Positions 9,848 to 19,206 are shown, counted from the first letter of the stretch. The stretch: 64,000 nt of DNA from Pseudomonas sp. (GCA_030656145.1 JAUSOF010000033.1:124001-188000); one strand, 5' to 3'. Notes: generated by a model not told the origin, from the sequence alone. Program-made: numbers and translations.

Positions 9848-9948
9848 AACCTCGGCTGAGGGGCCCATAAAGCCACGAAGCGCATGGTTCAGGGTTTCTG
9901 GATCGCGTCCCGGACAACCCTTTGGGACCACTGATGAGGGTAATAACT

Positions 9949-12549
9949 GTGCTTGAAGCCTATCGCATACACGTAGCAGAGCGTGCCGCTCAGGGTATCG
10001 TGCCCCAGCCGCTGAACGCCGAACAAACCGCAGGCCTGATCGAGCTGCTGAAGAACCCGCCGGTTGGCGAAGAAGCCTTTCTCCTCGACCTGATCACCAA
10101 CCGCGTACCACCAGGCGTTGATGAAGCCGCCTACGTCAAGGCTGGCTTCCTCTCTGCCATCGCCAAAGGCGAAGCGACTTCCCCGCTGATCGACAAGCTG
10201 CATGCCGTTAAGCTCCTTGGCACAATGCAGGGCGGTTACAACATCGTCACCCTGGTTGAACTGCTCGACGACAGCGAACTGGCTGCGGCGACTGCCGTCC
10301 AGCTGAAGCACACCCTGCTGATGTTCGATGCCTTCCACGACGTCGCGGAAAAAGCCAAGAACGGCAATGCTCACGCCCAAGGCGTGCTGCAGTCTTGGGC
10401 TGATGGCGAGTGGTTCAAGAACCGCCCGACCCTGGCCGACAAGATCAGCCTGACCGTATTCAAGGTCACCGGCGAAACCAACACCGATGACCTGTCGCCG
10501 GCACCCGATGCCTGGTCGCGCCCGGATATCCCGCTGCACGCCCTGGCCATGCTGAAAATGGCACGCGATGGCATCCAGCCTGACGTGCCGGGCAGCATTG
10601 GCCCATTGCAGCAGATGGAAGCCCTGAAACAACAAGGTTTCCCGATCGCCTACGTCGGCGACGTGGTTGGTACCGGCTCCTCGCGCAAATCCGCCACCAA
10701 CTCGGTGCTGTGGTTCTTCGGTGACGACGTCCCCAACATTCCGAACAAGCGCGCTGGCGGCTTCTGCTTCGGTAACAAGATCGCCCCTATCTTCTACAAC
10801 ACCATGGAAGATGCCGGCGCCCTGCCGATCGAATTCGACGTTTCCAACATGCACATGGGCGACGTGATCGACCTCTACCCGCATGCTGGCAAAGTCTGCA
10901 AGCACGGCACTGACGAAGTACTGACCACCTTCGAAATGAAGACCCCGGTACTGCTCGACGAAGTCCGTGCTGGCGGCCGTATCCCGCTGATCATCGGCCG
11001 CGGCCTGACCGACAAGGCTCGCGCCGAATTGGGCCTGGGCACTACCGACCTGTTCAAGCTGCCTGAGCAGCCTGCTGCCAGCACCAAGGGTTTCACCCTG
11101 GCGCAAAAAATGGTCGGCAAGGCTTGCGGCGTCGAGGGCGTGCGACCCGGCACCTACTGCGAACCGAAGATGACCACCGTCGGCTCCCAGGACACCACTG
11201 GCCCGATGACCCGCGACGAGCTGAAAGACCTGGCTTGCCTGGGCTTCTCCGCCGACCTGGTAATGCAGTCGTTCTGCCACACCGCGGCGTATCCGAAGCC
11301 GATCGACGTCACCACCCACCACACCCTGCCGGACTTCATCCGCACCCGTGGCGGCGTGTCCCTGCGTCCGGGCGACGGCATCATCCACAGCTGGCTGAAC
11401 CGCATGCTGCTGCCGGATACCGTCGGCACCGGTGGCGACTCGCACACCCGCTTCCCGATGGGCATCTCCTTCCCGGCCGGTTCCGGTCTGGTTGCCTTCG
11501 CCGCTGCTACCGGCGTCATGCCGCTGGACATGCCGGAGTCGGTACTGGTGCGTTTCAAGGGCAAACTGCAACCCGGCATCACCCTGCGTGACCTGGTGCA
11601 TTCGATCCCTTACTACGCGATCCAGAAAGGCCTGCTGACCGTCGAGAAGAAGGGCAAAGTCAACGCCTTCTCTGGTCGCATCCTCGAGATCGAAGGCCTG
11701 GACGAGCTGACTGTCGAGCAAGCGTTCGAGCTGTCAGATGCCTCCGCCGAGCGCTCCGCCGCCGGTTGCACCATCAAGCTGCCGGAAAAGGCGATTGCCG
11801 AGTACCTGCAGTCCAACATCACCCTGCTGCGCTGGATGATCAGCGAAGGCTACGGCGATGCGCGCACCATGGAACGTCGTGCCCAGGCAATGGAAGCCTG
11901 GCTGGCCGATCCGAAGCTGATGGCAGCAGACCAGGACGCCGAGTACGCCGAGATCATCGAAATCGATCTGGCCGACATCAATGAGCCGATCCTCTGCGCC
12001 CCGAACGACCCTGACGATGCCCGTCTGTTGTCCAGCGTTCAAGGCGAGAAGATCGACGAAGTGTTCATCGGCTCGTGCATGACCAACATTGGTCACTTCC
12101 GCGCCGCCGGCAAACTGCTGGAAAAAGTCGAAGGCACCCTGCCGACCCGTCTGTGGCTGTCGCCGCCGACCAAGATGGACCAGCATCAACTCACCGAGGA
12201 AGGCTACTACGGCATCTTCGGCAAGGCTGGCGCACGCTTGGAAATGCCAGGCTGCTCGCTGTGCATGGGCAACCAGGCACGCGTTGAAGCGAACTCCACG
12301 GTGGTGTCGACCTCGACCCGCAACTTCCCCAACCGTCTGGGCGATGGTGCCAACGTCTACCTGGCCTCTGCCGAGTTGGCGGCGGTGGCTTCGATCCTCG
12401 GCAAACTGCCGAGCGTCGAGGAGTACATGGTCTACGCGAAGGAAATCGACAGCATGGCTGCGGACGTTTACCGCTACCTGAGCTTCGACCAGATCGCCGA
12501 GTTCCGTGAAGCTGCAGCGAACGCCAACATCCCGGTCGTTCAAGCCTAA
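9949..12549 (+). CDS. acnB: Aconitate hydratase B
   Basis: AcnB interconverts citrate and isocitrate in the TCA cycle, using a [4Fe-4S] cluster. It also dehydrates 2-methylcitrate products in some bacteria. The 866-residue protein has the AcnB domain order, with HEAT-like N-terminal helices first, then the swivel domain ([16 protein letters not shown]) and the catalytic domains. Cluster cysteines are in [10 protein letters not shown] and [10 protein letters not shown]. The frame runs from 9922, but GTG 9949 gives the family N-terminus (M-L-E-A-Y) and follows AGGGT, so I use it. It has its own promoter, a structured leader and a strong terminator. Confidence 0.97.
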   Translation: MLEAYRIHVAERAAQGIVPQPLNAEQTAGLIELLKNPPVGEEAFLLDLITNRVPPGVDEAAYVKAGFLSAIAKGEATSPLIDKLHAVKLLGTMQGGYNIVTLVELLDDSELAAATAVQLKHTLLMFDAFHDVAEKAKNGNAHAQGVLQSWADGEWFKNRPTLADKISLTVFKVTGETNTDDLSPAPDAWSRPDIPLHALAMLKMARDGIQPDVPGSIGPLQQMEALKQQGFPIAYVGDVVGTGSSRKSATNSVLWFFGDDVPNIPNKRAGGFCFGNKIAPIFYNTMEDAGALPIEFDVSNMHMGDVIDLYPHAGKVCKHGTDEVLTTFEMKTPVLLDEVRAGGRIPLIIGRGLTDKARAELGLGTTDLFKLPEQPAASTKGFTLAQKMVGKACGVEGVRPGTYCEPKMTTVGSQDTTGPMTRDELKDLACLGFSADLVMQSFCHTAAYPKPIDVTTHHTLPDFIRTRGGVSLRPGDGIIHSWLNRMLLPDTVGTGGDSHTRFPMGISFPAGSGLVAFAAATGVMPLDMPESVLVRFKGKLQPGITLRDLVHSIPYYAIQKGLLTVEKKGKVNAFSGRILEIEGLDELTVEQAFELSDASAERSAAGCTIKLPEKAIAEYLQSNITLLRWMISEGYGDARTMERRAQAMEAWLADPKLMAADQDAEYAEIIEIDLADINEPILCAPNDPDDARLLSSVQGEKIDEVFIGSCMTNIGHFRAAGKLLEKVEGTLPTRLWLSPPTKMDQHQLTEEGYYGIFGKAGARLEMPGCSLCMGNQARVEANSTVVSTSTRNFPNRLGDGANVYLASAELAAVASILGKLPSVEEYMVYAKEIDSMAADVYRYLSFDQIAEFREAAANANIPVVQA

Positions 12550-12585
12550 GGCAACACCGCGTCGATAGCAGCATGCGTCAAGAAG

Positions 12586-12610
12586 AGCCCCGCCCAGTGC
12601 GGGGCTTTTT
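12586..12610 (+). terminator. acnB intrinsic terminator
   Basis: AGCCCCGC at 12586-12593 pairs with GCGGGGCT at 12599-12606 around a five-base loop and runs into five T residues. Confidence 0.9.
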
Positions 12611-12698
12611 CTTTTCTGAAGCCCTTGCAGGTGGCGGCCCAGCGGCTACCTTTTGGATAGGAACATCAACGGACGCATTTAAACATCAGGAGAAATTC

Positions 12699-12908
12699 AT
12701 GAAACACTGGATTATCGCAGCCTTGTGCTCCTTCGCCCTGACCGGCTGTAGCAGCGAATACATCATTACCACCACCGATGGCCAGATGCTGACCAGCGAT
12801 GGTAAGCCTCACCTGGACAAAGATACCGGCATGCTCGAGTTCACCGACAGCGAGGGTCGCAAGCAGCAAATCCCACACAGTAACGTCAAACAGATGCTCG
12901 AGCGCTGA
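12699..12908 (+). CDS. Small DUF903 (YgdR/YgdI-like) lipoprotein
   Basis: A 69-residue lipoprotein. The signal peptide ends in the lipobox LTGC, with lipidated Cys17 followed by SSE. The mature part (YIITTTDGQMLTSDGKP ... DSEGRKQQIPHSNVKQMLE) is the small beta-fold of the YgdR family, found anchored in the envelope and of unknown role. CAGGAGAA stands before ATG 12699, so the longer frame from 12573 is not needed. It lies alone between acnB and the nasST leader. Confidence 0.88.
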   Translation: MKHWIIAALCSFALTGCSSEYIITTTDGQMLTSDGKPHLDKDTGMLEFTDSEGRKQQIPHSNVKQMLER

Positions 12909-12974
12909 GCCAGGCCTACCCCCCTCCCACGCCACTCTCGCGCCTGCCATCAGCGCGCCAACTTTTTCGCGTAA

Positions 12975-12990
12975 TGGCATATCACTTGCT
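12975..12990 (+). promoter_or_regulatory. Sigma-54 promoter of nasST
   Basis: TGGCAT at 12975-12980 and TTGCT at 12986-12990 put GG (12976-12977) and GC (12988-12989) exactly ten bases apart, the -24/-12 rule. Transcription should start near 13000. RpoN use implies nitrogen (NtrC) control. Confidence 0.65.
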
Positions 12991-13011
12991 TAGTTCCTGA
13001 CAACAGAGCCC

Positions 13012-13048
13012 TTCCAATGGCGGAATCGGCTTAATAGACAATGGTGTC
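13012..13048 (+). promoter_or_regulatory. Predicted ANTAR (NasT) target hairpins in the nasS leader
   Basis: P1 pairs TTCC (13012-13015) with GGAA (13022-13025) around the hexaloop AATGGC, with a possible outer AGCC/GGCT extension. P2 pairs GAC (13037-13039) with GTC (13046-13048) around AATGGT. Both loops have A1 and G4, as ANTAR proteins require. The P2 stem is only three pairs, so this is the weakest of the four leaders. P2 overlaps the 5' arm of the downstream terminator. Confidence 0.5.
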
Positions 13049-13092
13049 GCTCCAATCGCTGGGTCATTCAGCCATTGGCGCGGCACTTTTTT
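13044..13092 (+). terminator. Leader terminator upstream of nasS
   Basis: GTGTCGC (13044-13050) pairs with GCGGCAC (13080-13086) with one G-T pair. CCAAT/ATTGG and GCTG/CAGC extend the stem inside, and six T residues follow. It ends 22 bases before the nasS ATG, so it is an attenuator rather than a gene end. Confidence 0.65.
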
Positions 13093-13114
13093 GTGTTGAT
13101 CTGGGAAAAGCGCC

Positions 13115-14338
13115 ATGAGCGAACATAAAAACAGCCACATCGATGCACAGGCCTGGGCTGCCGGCAGTGAGGCACCGGAAAAACGTGTATTGAATCTGGG
13201 CTTTATGGCCCTGACCGATGCCGCATCGGTGATTGTCGCCGCCACGCAGGGCTTCGCCGAGAAGTATGGCCTGACCATCAACCTGCAGCGCCAGGCATCC
13301 TGGGCCAGCCTGCGCGACAAGCTGCTCAGTGGTGAACTTGATGCCGCGCACAGCCTCTATGGCCTGATCTATGGCGTACAGCTCGGCCTGGGCGGTGCGC
13401 CAGCCACCGATATGGCGGTGTTGATGGGGCTGAACCAGAACGGCCAGAGCATCAATCTGTCTCATGCCCTGCAACTCGCTGGCGTGACCACTAGCGACGC
13501 ACTGAAGCTGCGCGCGCACCAAAAAGAAGCAAGACTGACCTTTGCCCAGACGCTGCCCACCGGCACCCACGCCATGTGGTTGTATTACTGGCTGGCCAGC
13601 CAGGGCATTCACCCACTCAACGATGTCGACAGCGTAGTAGTACCTCCGCCACAAATGGTCGCCCACCTCAAAGCCCGGCGTATCGATGGTTTCTGCGCAG
13701 GTGAACCCTGGTGTGCGCAGGCGGTCGATGAAAACCTCGGATTCACCATCGCCACCACTCAGTCGATCTGGCCGGATCACCCGGAAAAAGTGCTCGGCTG
13801 TACCCGCGCCTTTGTCGAACACTACCCCAATACCGCCCGCGCCCTGGTGATGGCCGTATTGGAGGCCAGCCGCTTCATCGACGAAAACGACGAGAACAAG
13901 CGCAGCACCGCGCAATTGCTCTGCGGCAGCGACTATGTCGATGCGCCACTGAGCGCGATCCAGCCACGTTTCCTTGGCCAGTATCAGGATGGTCTTGGCC
14001 ATGCCTGGCTCGATCCGCACCCGCTGCGCTTTCATGCTGGCGGTGCAGTCAACATGCCTTATCTCTCCGACGGCATGTGGTTCATGACCCAGTTCCGACG
14101 CTGGGGCTTGCTGCGTGACGATCCCGATTACCTCGACATTGCGCGCCAGGTACAACAGCTTGACCTCTACCGCCAGGCCGCTGAGGCCGTGGGCATCAAG
14201 GTACCGGCCGAACAACGCAGCGCCACACTGCTCGATGGCAAGACCTGGAATGGCTCAGACCCGGCTGGCTATGCCCGCAGCTTTCCCCTCCACGCCCTGG
14301 CCGATGCGTCCATCAGCACTCAACAGGAGAGCCGCTAA
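13115..14338 (+). CDS. nasS: Nitrate sensor NasS (NrtA-like)
   Basis: NasS is a cytoplasmic nitrate/nitrite-binding protein that holds NasT inactive until nitrate is bound. The 407-residue protein is homologous to the NrtA substrate-binding proteins (GFMALTDAASVIVAATQGFAE, FCAGEPWCAQ, PYLSDGMWFMTQFRRWG) but has no signal peptide, which separates it from the periplasmic NrtA at 17737. GGGAAAAG precedes the ATG. nasT follows after one base, so the two proteins are co-translated. Its leader carries a sigma-54 promoter and apparent NasT target hairpins, suggesting autoregulation. Confidence 0.93.
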   Translation: MSEHKNSHIDAQAWAAGSEAPEKRVLNLGFMALTDAASVIVAATQGFAEKYGLTINLQRQASWASLRDKLLSGELDAAHSLYGLIYGVQLGLGGAPATDMAVLMGLNQNGQSINLSHALQLAGVTTSDALKLRAHQKEARLTFAQTLPTGTHAMWLYYWLASQGIHPLNDVDSVVVPPPQMVAHLKARRIDGFCAGEPWCAQAVDENLGFTIATTQSIWPDHPEKVLGCTRAFVEHYPNTARALVMAVLEASRFIDENDENKRSTAQLLCGSDYVDAPLSAIQPRFLGQYQDGLGHAWLDPHPLRFHAGGAVNMPYLSDGMWFMTQFRRWGLLRDDPDYLDIARQVQQLDLYRQAAEAVGIKVPAEQRSATLLDGKTWNGSDPAGYARSFPLHALADASISTQQESR

Positions 14339-14339
14339 C

Positions 14340-14918
14340 ATGCTGCGCATCCTGCTAATCAACGACACCCCGAAGAAAGTCGGCCGCTTGAAGGCCGCGC
14401 TGACCGAAGCAGGCTTCGAGGTAGTCGACGAATCCGGGCTGACCATCGACCTACCCGAACGTGTAGAGGCCGTGCGCCCGGACGTGATCCTGATCGACAC
14501 CGAATCCCCCAGCCGCGACGTGATGGAACAAGTGGTGCTGGTTAGCCGCGACCAACCGCGCCCAATCGTCATGTTCACCGACGAACACGACCCAGGGGTA
14601 ATGCGCCAGGCCATCCAGTCAGGGGTCAGCGCCTATATCGTCGAAGGCATCCACGCTCAACGCCTGCAACCGATACTTGATGTGGCCATGGCTCGTTTCG
14701 AGAGCGACCAGGCACTGCGCGCACAGCTGCAGGCTCGCGACGCGCAGCTTGCCGAGCGCAAGCGCATCGAACTGGCCAAAGGCCTGCTGATGAAAATGAA
14801 AAACTGCAACGAGGAAGAGGCCTACACCCTGATGCGCCGCCAAGCCATGAGCCGTCAACAGAAGTTGCTGCAGGTCGCCGAACAGATTATTGCCATGCAC
14901 GACATGCTCGGAGGCTGA
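14340..14918 (+). CDS. nasT: ANTAR-domain antiterminator NasT
   Basis: NasT binds hexaloop hairpins in leader RNA and prevents termination so that nitrate assimilation genes are read through. The 192-residue protein has an N-terminal receiver-like domain (VILIDTESP) and a C-terminal ANTAR three-helix domain (about residues 133-190, RKRIELAKGLLMKMKNCNEEEAY ... ). The receiver lacks the conserved lysine: the usual K is a Glu in AYIVEG, so phosphorylation control is unlikely, and regulation is by NasS. Four candidate target leaders lie within this window. Confidence 0.93.
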   Translation: MLRILLINDTPKKVGRLKAALTEAGFEVVDESGLTIDLPERVEAVRPDVILIDTESPSRDVMEQVVLVSRDQPRPIVMFTDEHDPGVMRQAIQSGVSAYIVEGIHAQRLQPILDVAMARFESDQALRAQLQARDAQLAERKRIELAKGLLMKMKNCNEEEAYTLMRRQAMSRQQKLLQVAEQIIAMHDMLGG

Positions 14919-15031
14919 AGCTTCAGCCTCTCGACAGGCGGCCCCTTTCCCGCTTATCGTCACCGCCAGGTCACCGATAGGTGGCCAACGTCGCTCGGAC
15001 GGTTCCGGGCGCTTACGTTTCCGAGGAAAGC

Positions 15032-16276
15032 ATGGCTGACCAAGCTCCGCGCCGCTTTGCGCGCATTGATCGTCTCCCCCCCTATGTGTTCAATATCACC
15101 GCCGAACTGAAGATGGCGGCGCGCCGCCGTGGCGAAGATATCATCGACTTCAGCATGGGCAACCCTGACGGCCCGACACCGCCGCACATAGTCGAGAAAC
15201 TGGTACAGGTCGCCCAGCGCGAAGACACCCACGGTTATTCGACCTCTCGTGGCATCCCACGTCTGCGCCGCGCCATCTCGCGCTGGTACCAGGACCGCTA
15301 TGACGTCGAGATCGACCCAGAAAGCGAAGCCATTGTCACCATCGGCTCCAAGGAAGGTCTGGCGCACCTGATGCTCGCGACTCTGGACCATGGCGACACC
15401 GTGCTGGTGCCCAACCCCAGCTACCCGATCCACATCTATGGCGCGGTGATTGCCGGCGCCCAGGTGCGTTCGGTGCCGCTGATTCCAGGGGTGGACTTCT
15501 TCGCAGAACTCGAACGGGCGATTCGCGAGTCGATTCCCAAGCCGAAAATGATGATCCTCGGCTTTCCTTCCAACCCCACAGCCCAGTGTGTGGAACTGGA
15601 TTTTTTCGAGCGCGTGGTGGCCCTGGCAAAACAGTACGATGTACTGGTGATCCATGATCTGGCCTATGCCGATATCGTCTACGACGGCTGGAAGGCGCCG
15701 TCGATCATGCAGGTGCCGGGTGCCAAGGACATTGCCGTGGAGTTCTTCACCCTGTCGAAGAGCTACAACATGGCCGGCTGGCGCATCGGCTTCATGGTTG
15801 GCAACAAGGAACTGGTCAACGCCCTGGCGCGGATCAAGAGCTACCACGACTACGGCACCTTCACCCCGTTGCAAGTCGCCGCTATCGCAGCCCTCGAGGG
15901 CGATCAGCAGTGCGTGCGCGATATCGCCGAGCAGTATCGCCAACGCCGCAATGTACTGGTCAAAGGCCTGCATGAGATCGGCTGGATGGTGGTGAACCCG
16001 AAAGCCTCAATGTACGTCTGGGCCAAAATACCAGAGGCCTATGCCCAGCTCGGCTCGCTGGAGTTCGCCAAGAAGCTGTTGCTGGATGCCAAGGTGTGCG
16101 TGTCGCCCGGCATCGGTTTTGGCGACTATGGCGATGACCATGTGCGCTTTGCCCTGATCGAAAACCAGGATCGCATTCGCCAGGCCGTACGCGGGATCAA
16201 AGCGATGTTCCGCGCCGATGGCTTGGTTCAAACCCCAGCACCAAGCAAGTTACGCAAGCCGCCAAGCAATAGCTAA
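15032..16276 (+). CDS. alaC: Alanine-synthesising aminotransferase (AlaC-like)
   Basis: A PLP-dependent class I/II aminotransferase of 414 residues. AlaC-type enzymes make alanine from pyruvate and glutamate. Family features are [18 protein letters not shown] near the N-terminus, the cofactor-binding NPSYPIH and SNPTAQ segments, and the PLP lysine in [22 protein letters not shown] stands before ATG 15032; the frame is open from 14981, but the extra residues are not part of the family. It follows nasST but is probably a separate unit. AspC-type specificity cannot be excluded from sequence alone. Confidence 0.88.
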   Translation: MADQAPRRFARIDRLPPYVFNITAELKMAARRRGEDIIDFSMGNPDGPTPPHIVEKLVQVAQREDTHGYSTSRGIPRLRRAISRWYQDRYDVEIDPESEAIVTIGSKEGLAHLMLATLDHGDTVLVPNPSYPIHIYGAVIAGAQVRSVPLIPGVDFFAELERAIRESIPKPKMMILGFPSNPTAQCVELDFFERVVALAKQYDVLVIHDLAYADIVYDGWKAPSIMQVPGAKDIAVEFFTLSKSYNMAGWRIGFMVGNKELVNALARIKSYHDYGTFTPLQVAAIAALEGDQQCVRDIAEQYRQRRNVLVKGLHEIGWMVVNPKASMYVWAKIPEAYAQLGSLEFAKKLLLDAKVCVSPGIGFGDYGDDHVRFALIENQDRIRQAVRGIKAMFRADGLVQTPAPSKLRKPPSNS

Positions 16277-16352
16277 ACAGATATCGGCCTTCGCTGCAGC
16301 GCCCACAAAACGAGATTCTGCGGCCGCTGCATCTTGCCTCCCTGCTTGCGCA

Positions 16353-16745
16353 TCAGCCCGAATAATCCAGCACCGTCCACATCCGGGTCAGCCCATTGCC
16401 AATCACACAACCAGCATCGCCAAGTTGCTGGTTGTTGTGCAGCGACATCCGGGTAGTGGCACCGTCTGCGTCATCAGTCCGCTCGGTCAGCCATTGCACC
16501 CGACCGCAATTGGCCGTTTCGATCACATAGCTGGCGGTCACTGCAGCATGCTGGCTAGGCAGCCTGATCGCATCCACCACGGTGCCGCGCTCTTCCACCC
16601 GTTTGCCATCCGAGACCAGCACCGCCCAGGCCTGGCTGTTTTCAATCACCAGATAAGAGCCATTGGCCTTGGGTTGCTCGACCTGCGGCTGGGCGCAGCC
16701 TGAGAGCCCCCCAAGTAACACGATTGTCATCAGTATCTGTTGCAT
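16353..16745 (-). CDS. Hypothetical lipoprotein
   Basis: A 130-residue predicted lipoprotein. The short signal (MQQILMTIVLLGGLSGC) ends in an LSGC lipobox. The mature domain is beta-rich with two further cysteines (ETANCGRVQWL and GDAGCVIGNG) that could form a disulfide in the periplasm, and it ends in WTVLDYSG. I do not recognise the family. The frame is open upstream to 17090, but GGAG is placed correctly before ATG 16745. It is convergent with alaC. Confidence 0.65.
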   Translation of the reverse strand: MQQILMTIVLLGGLSGCAQPQVEQPKANGSYLVIENSQAWAVLVSDGKRVEERGTVVDAIRLPSQHAAVTASYVIETANCGRVQWLTERTDDADGATTRMSLHNNQQLGDAGCVIGNGLTRMWTVLDYSG

Positions 16746-16953
16746 TACTAGTGCTCCTCTGCAACCCCGGGGCCAGTGGCTGTGCAAGCGACTGGAGGGG
16801 TGATCGCGTGAATACCCAAGAGGGTCTGCACTTACTATTGTCGAATACTGTTTATTTGTACAGTACTTTTCGGCTACCCTTGTCACTCTGTCTCGCCAAG
16901 TCTGCGAGGCAGTAACACCGGGCCAATCAACAGCGTTAATCAGGAGCACAACG

Positions 16954-17328
16954 ATGATGGACGTCTTGCAACTGAAACACAGCGTGAACCGCATGCACCT
17001 CGATAAAGTCCGCAGCACAGTTGCCGAACTGCACCTGGAGGGCATCGTCACTGAGCGCCGGACACCGTTCACCCGCGTGCACTTCAACACCTGTTTTGCC
17101 GAAATAGAAGCCCTGTTACAGCGCGCCGGCTATCACAAACAGCTGGACGTGGTGGGCTATCAGGGCCTTGCCTACGCCATGTTCGACCCGGCGCGCTGGG
17201 AAGCCGTCGAGGTGCTCAAGTGGCTGAAGGAGTTTGTCGAGCACGCTCAGGCGCAACCTGCATCCTGCCTGCGAAGCCAGGATAGTTGTCGACCGGGCCC
17301 AGGCAGGCCCATCAGCGTCAGCGGTTGA
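16954..17328 (+). CDS. Uncharacterised 124-residue protein
   Basis: A predicted soluble protein beginning MMDVLQLKHSVNRMHL, with GGAG eight bases before the ATG. The first 95 residues look folded, with helical segments (KVRSTVAELHLEGIVTE, CFAEIEALLQRAGYHKQ, WEAVEVLKWLKEFVEHAQ). The last 25 residues (SCLRSQDSCRPGPGRP) look disordered. No family or motif is recognisable. It lies between the lipoprotein and the nrtABC leader in the nitrate region, but nothing ties it to nitrate. Confidence 0.55.
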   Translation: MMDVLQLKHSVNRMHLDKVRSTVAELHLEGIVTERRTPFTRVHFNTCFAEIEALLQRAGYHKQLDVVGYQGLAYAMFDPARWEAVEVLKWLKEFVEHAQAQPASCLRSQDSCRPGPGRPISVSG

Positions 17329-17570
17329 AAACCGAACCAAAAGCGCTCAAGGCAACTCGCTCATGCACATCAATGGCTCAAAAGCCGCTGAGCGTCAGGG
17401 GTTGGCTCATCGAGATCTGGCGTTCCGAGTCGAAAGTCATAAACTATATAAAGGATGAGATATCTTTCTTATCTAACTGATTTCAAACATATATATTAAC
17501 TATTCACGACTCATTCTAGCTGTCGAAATGGGATCCGCCAGGCGTGCCCTACTAGCGCATCAAGCAAACC

Positions 17571-17586
17571 TGGCAAGCCCTTTGCA
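17571..17586 (+). promoter_or_regulatory. Sigma-54 promoter of nrtABC
   Basis: TGGCA at 17571-17575 and TTGCA at 17582-17586 place GG (17572-17573) and GC (17584-17585) ten bases apart. The start would be near 17597, leaving a leader of about 140 bases. The rest of the 17329-17736 gap is AT-richer and holds no gene. Confidence 0.75.
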
Positions 17587-17619
17587 GATACACCCTCAAG
17601 ACACCTACACACGTCTTCA

Positions 17620-17664
17620 GATCGCCAACGGCGGTGATCGGGACGAAATTGACAAAGACGTCAA
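17620..17664 (+). promoter_or_regulatory. Predicted ANTAR (NasT) target hairpins in the nrtA leader
   Basis: P1: GATCGCC (17620-17626) pairs with GGTGATC (17633-17639) around the loop AACGGC. P2: TTGAC (17649-17653) pairs with GTCAA (17660-17664) around AAAGAC. Both hexaloops have A1 and G4, and the linker is nine bases. P2 shares bases with the terminator that follows, so the two cannot form together. Confidence 0.75.
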
Positions 17665-17711
17665 CGACACTCGGGCCAATTATTGGCCGGGCTGTGCGCG
17701 ACGTCTTTTTT
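17654..17711 (+). terminator. Leader terminator upstream of nrtA
   Basis: AAAGACGTC (17654-17662) pairs with GACGTCTTT (17700-17708). An inner hairpin GGCCAA/TTGGCC stacks inside, and the stem runs into six T residues. It ends 25 bases before nrtA. Confidence 0.75.
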
Positions 17712-17736
17712 CGTTTCTGGGACTTGAGGAACCACT

Positions 17737-19125
17737 ATGCGTAACTCCACCGCTCGCCGTTCGCTACTGAAGAAAACCCTGGCTGGAATCGGCTGTGCCG
17801 CGGTCATGCTGCTGTCACCGCTGAGCCTGCAGATCGCCCTCGCCGCCGAGGCGGAGAAGGACGAGCTGAAGTTCGGCTTTATCAAGCTGACCGATATGGC
17901 GCCACTGGCCATCGCCTACGAAAAAGGCTTCTTTGAGGATGAAGGGCTGTACGTCACCTTGGAAGCCCAGGCCAACTGGAAGGTGCTGCTGGATCGGGTG
18001 ATCGACGGCGAACTGGACGGCGCGCATATGCTCTCCGGCCAGCCGATCGGCGCCACCATCGGTTTCGGCACCAAGGCCGATGTGGTCACTGCGTTCACCA
18101 TGGACCTCAACGGCAACGCCATCACCGTTTCCAATGCGGTCTGGAAGGAGATGAAGCCGCATGTACCGATGGAAGGTGGCAAGCCGGTTCACCCGATCAA
18201 GGCCGACGCCCTGAAGCCGGTGATCGACAAGATCAACGCCGGCGGCAAGTCCTTCAATCTGGGCATGGTGTTCCCGGTGTCCACCCATAACTACGAGCTG
18301 CGCTACTGGCTCGCCGCGGGGGGTATTCACCCGGGTTTTTACGCGCCGCACACCGGTGATACCAGCGGCCAGATCGATGCCCAGGTACTGCTCTCGGTCA
18401 CCCCGCCACCGCAGATGCCGGCCACCATGGAAGCCGGCACCATCCATGGCTATAGCGTCGGCGAACCCTGGAACCAGGCCGCTGTGTTCAAGGGCATTGG
18501 CGTGCCGGTCGTCGCCGACTACGCCATCCGCAAGAACATGTCGGAGAAGGTCTTCGGCGTGTCCAAGAGCTGGGCCGAAGCAAACCCGGAAACCCACAAG
18601 CGCGTGGTCAAGGCATTGATTCGCGCCGGCCATTGGCTGGACGCAGACAACAATGCCAACCGTCAGGAAGCCGTGGAAATCCTCTCCCGCCCCGAGTACG
18701 TGGGGGCCGACGCCCAGGTGATCGCCAACTCGATGACCGGTACTTTCGAGTTCGAGAAGGGCGACAAGCGCGAAGTGCCGGACTTCAACGTGTTCTTCCG
18801 CTACCACGCCACCTACCCCTACTACTCCGATGCCGTCTGGTACCTGACGCAGATGCGTCGCTGGGGCCAGATCACAGAAGGCAAGCCGGACAGCTGGTAC
18901 CTGGAGATGGCCAAGAAGGTCTATCTGCCGGAGATCTACCGCGAGGCGGCTGCCGAACTGGTGGCAGAAGGCAAGTTCGCGACCAGCGATTTCCCTCGGG
19001 CCGATGACGACGGTTTTCGCCCACCGCTGACCGACACCATCGACGGCGTGCCTTACGACGGTCGCACGCCCAATGCCTACCTCGAGCAGTTCGAGATAGG
19101 CCTGAAGGGCGACACCCAGCTCTAA
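17737..19125 (+). CDS. nrtA: Periplasmic nitrate-binding protein of an ABC transporter
   Basis: NrtA binds nitrate (and nitrite) in the periplasm and delivers it to NrtBC. The 462-residue precursor has a twin-arginine signal (RRSLLKK at residues 7-13, hydrophobic stretch, cleavage near ALAAE at about 36), so it is probably exported folded by Tat. Body motifs match NasS and NrtA ([49 protein letters not shown]). A GC-rich hairpin separates it from nrtB and could leave an excess of nrtA message. Expression is predicted to need RpoN and NasT antitermination. Confidence 0.93.
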   Translation: MRNSTARRSLLKKTLAGIGCAAVMLLSPLSLQIALAAEAEKDELKFGFIKLTDMAPLAIAYEKGFFEDEGLYVTLEAQANWKVLLDRVIDGELDGAHMLSGQPIGATIGFGTKADVVTAFTMDLNGNAITVSNAVWKEMKPHVPMEGGKPVHPIKADALKPVIDKINAGGKSFNLGMVFPVSTHNYELRYWLAAGGIHPGFYAPHTGDTSGQIDAQVLLSVTPPPQMPATMEAGTIHGYSVGEPWNQAAVFKGIGVPVVADYAIRKNMSEKVFGVSKSWAEANPETHKRVVKALIRAGHWLDADNNANRQEAVEILSRPEYVGADAQVIANSMTGTFEFEKGDKREVPDFNVFFRYHATYPYYSDAVWYLTQMRRWGQITEGKPDSWYLEMAKKVYLPEIYREAAAELVAEGKFATSDFPRADDDGFRPPLTDTIDGVPYDGRTPNAYLEQFEIGLKGDTQL

Positions 19126-19163
19126 CAGGCTGTTGAAAAACCACCTGTTACTTAGGCACTCCC

Positions 19164-19183
19164 GGAGCCGGTATACCGGCTCC
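19164..19183 (+). terminator. Strong hairpin between nrtA and nrtB
   Basis: GGAGCCGG (19164-19171) and CCGGCTCC (19176-19183) enclose a TATA loop. There is no proper T-run, so it is more likely an mRNA-stabilising or partial-termination hairpin that raises NrtA relative to NrtBC. Confidence 0.5.
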
Positions 19184-19206
19184 CTCTTAACAAAGAGGAC
19201 AGGACG

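Noticed and set aside
9889..11721. 610-codon minus-strand open frame
   Set aside because: Antisense to acnB, with no recognisable protein features; shadow of strong codon bias.
13014..13078. Alternative CCAATGGC/GCCATTGG pairing in the nasS leader
   Set aside because: It is possible but excludes the P1 hexaloop and leaves the T-run ten bases away; the local hairpins and the T-run-adjacent terminator fit better.
17528..17770. 80-codon plus-strand frame in the nrtA leader
   Set aside because: It crosses the sigma-54 promoter and terminator and has no ribosome site; leader RNA structure explains the region better.
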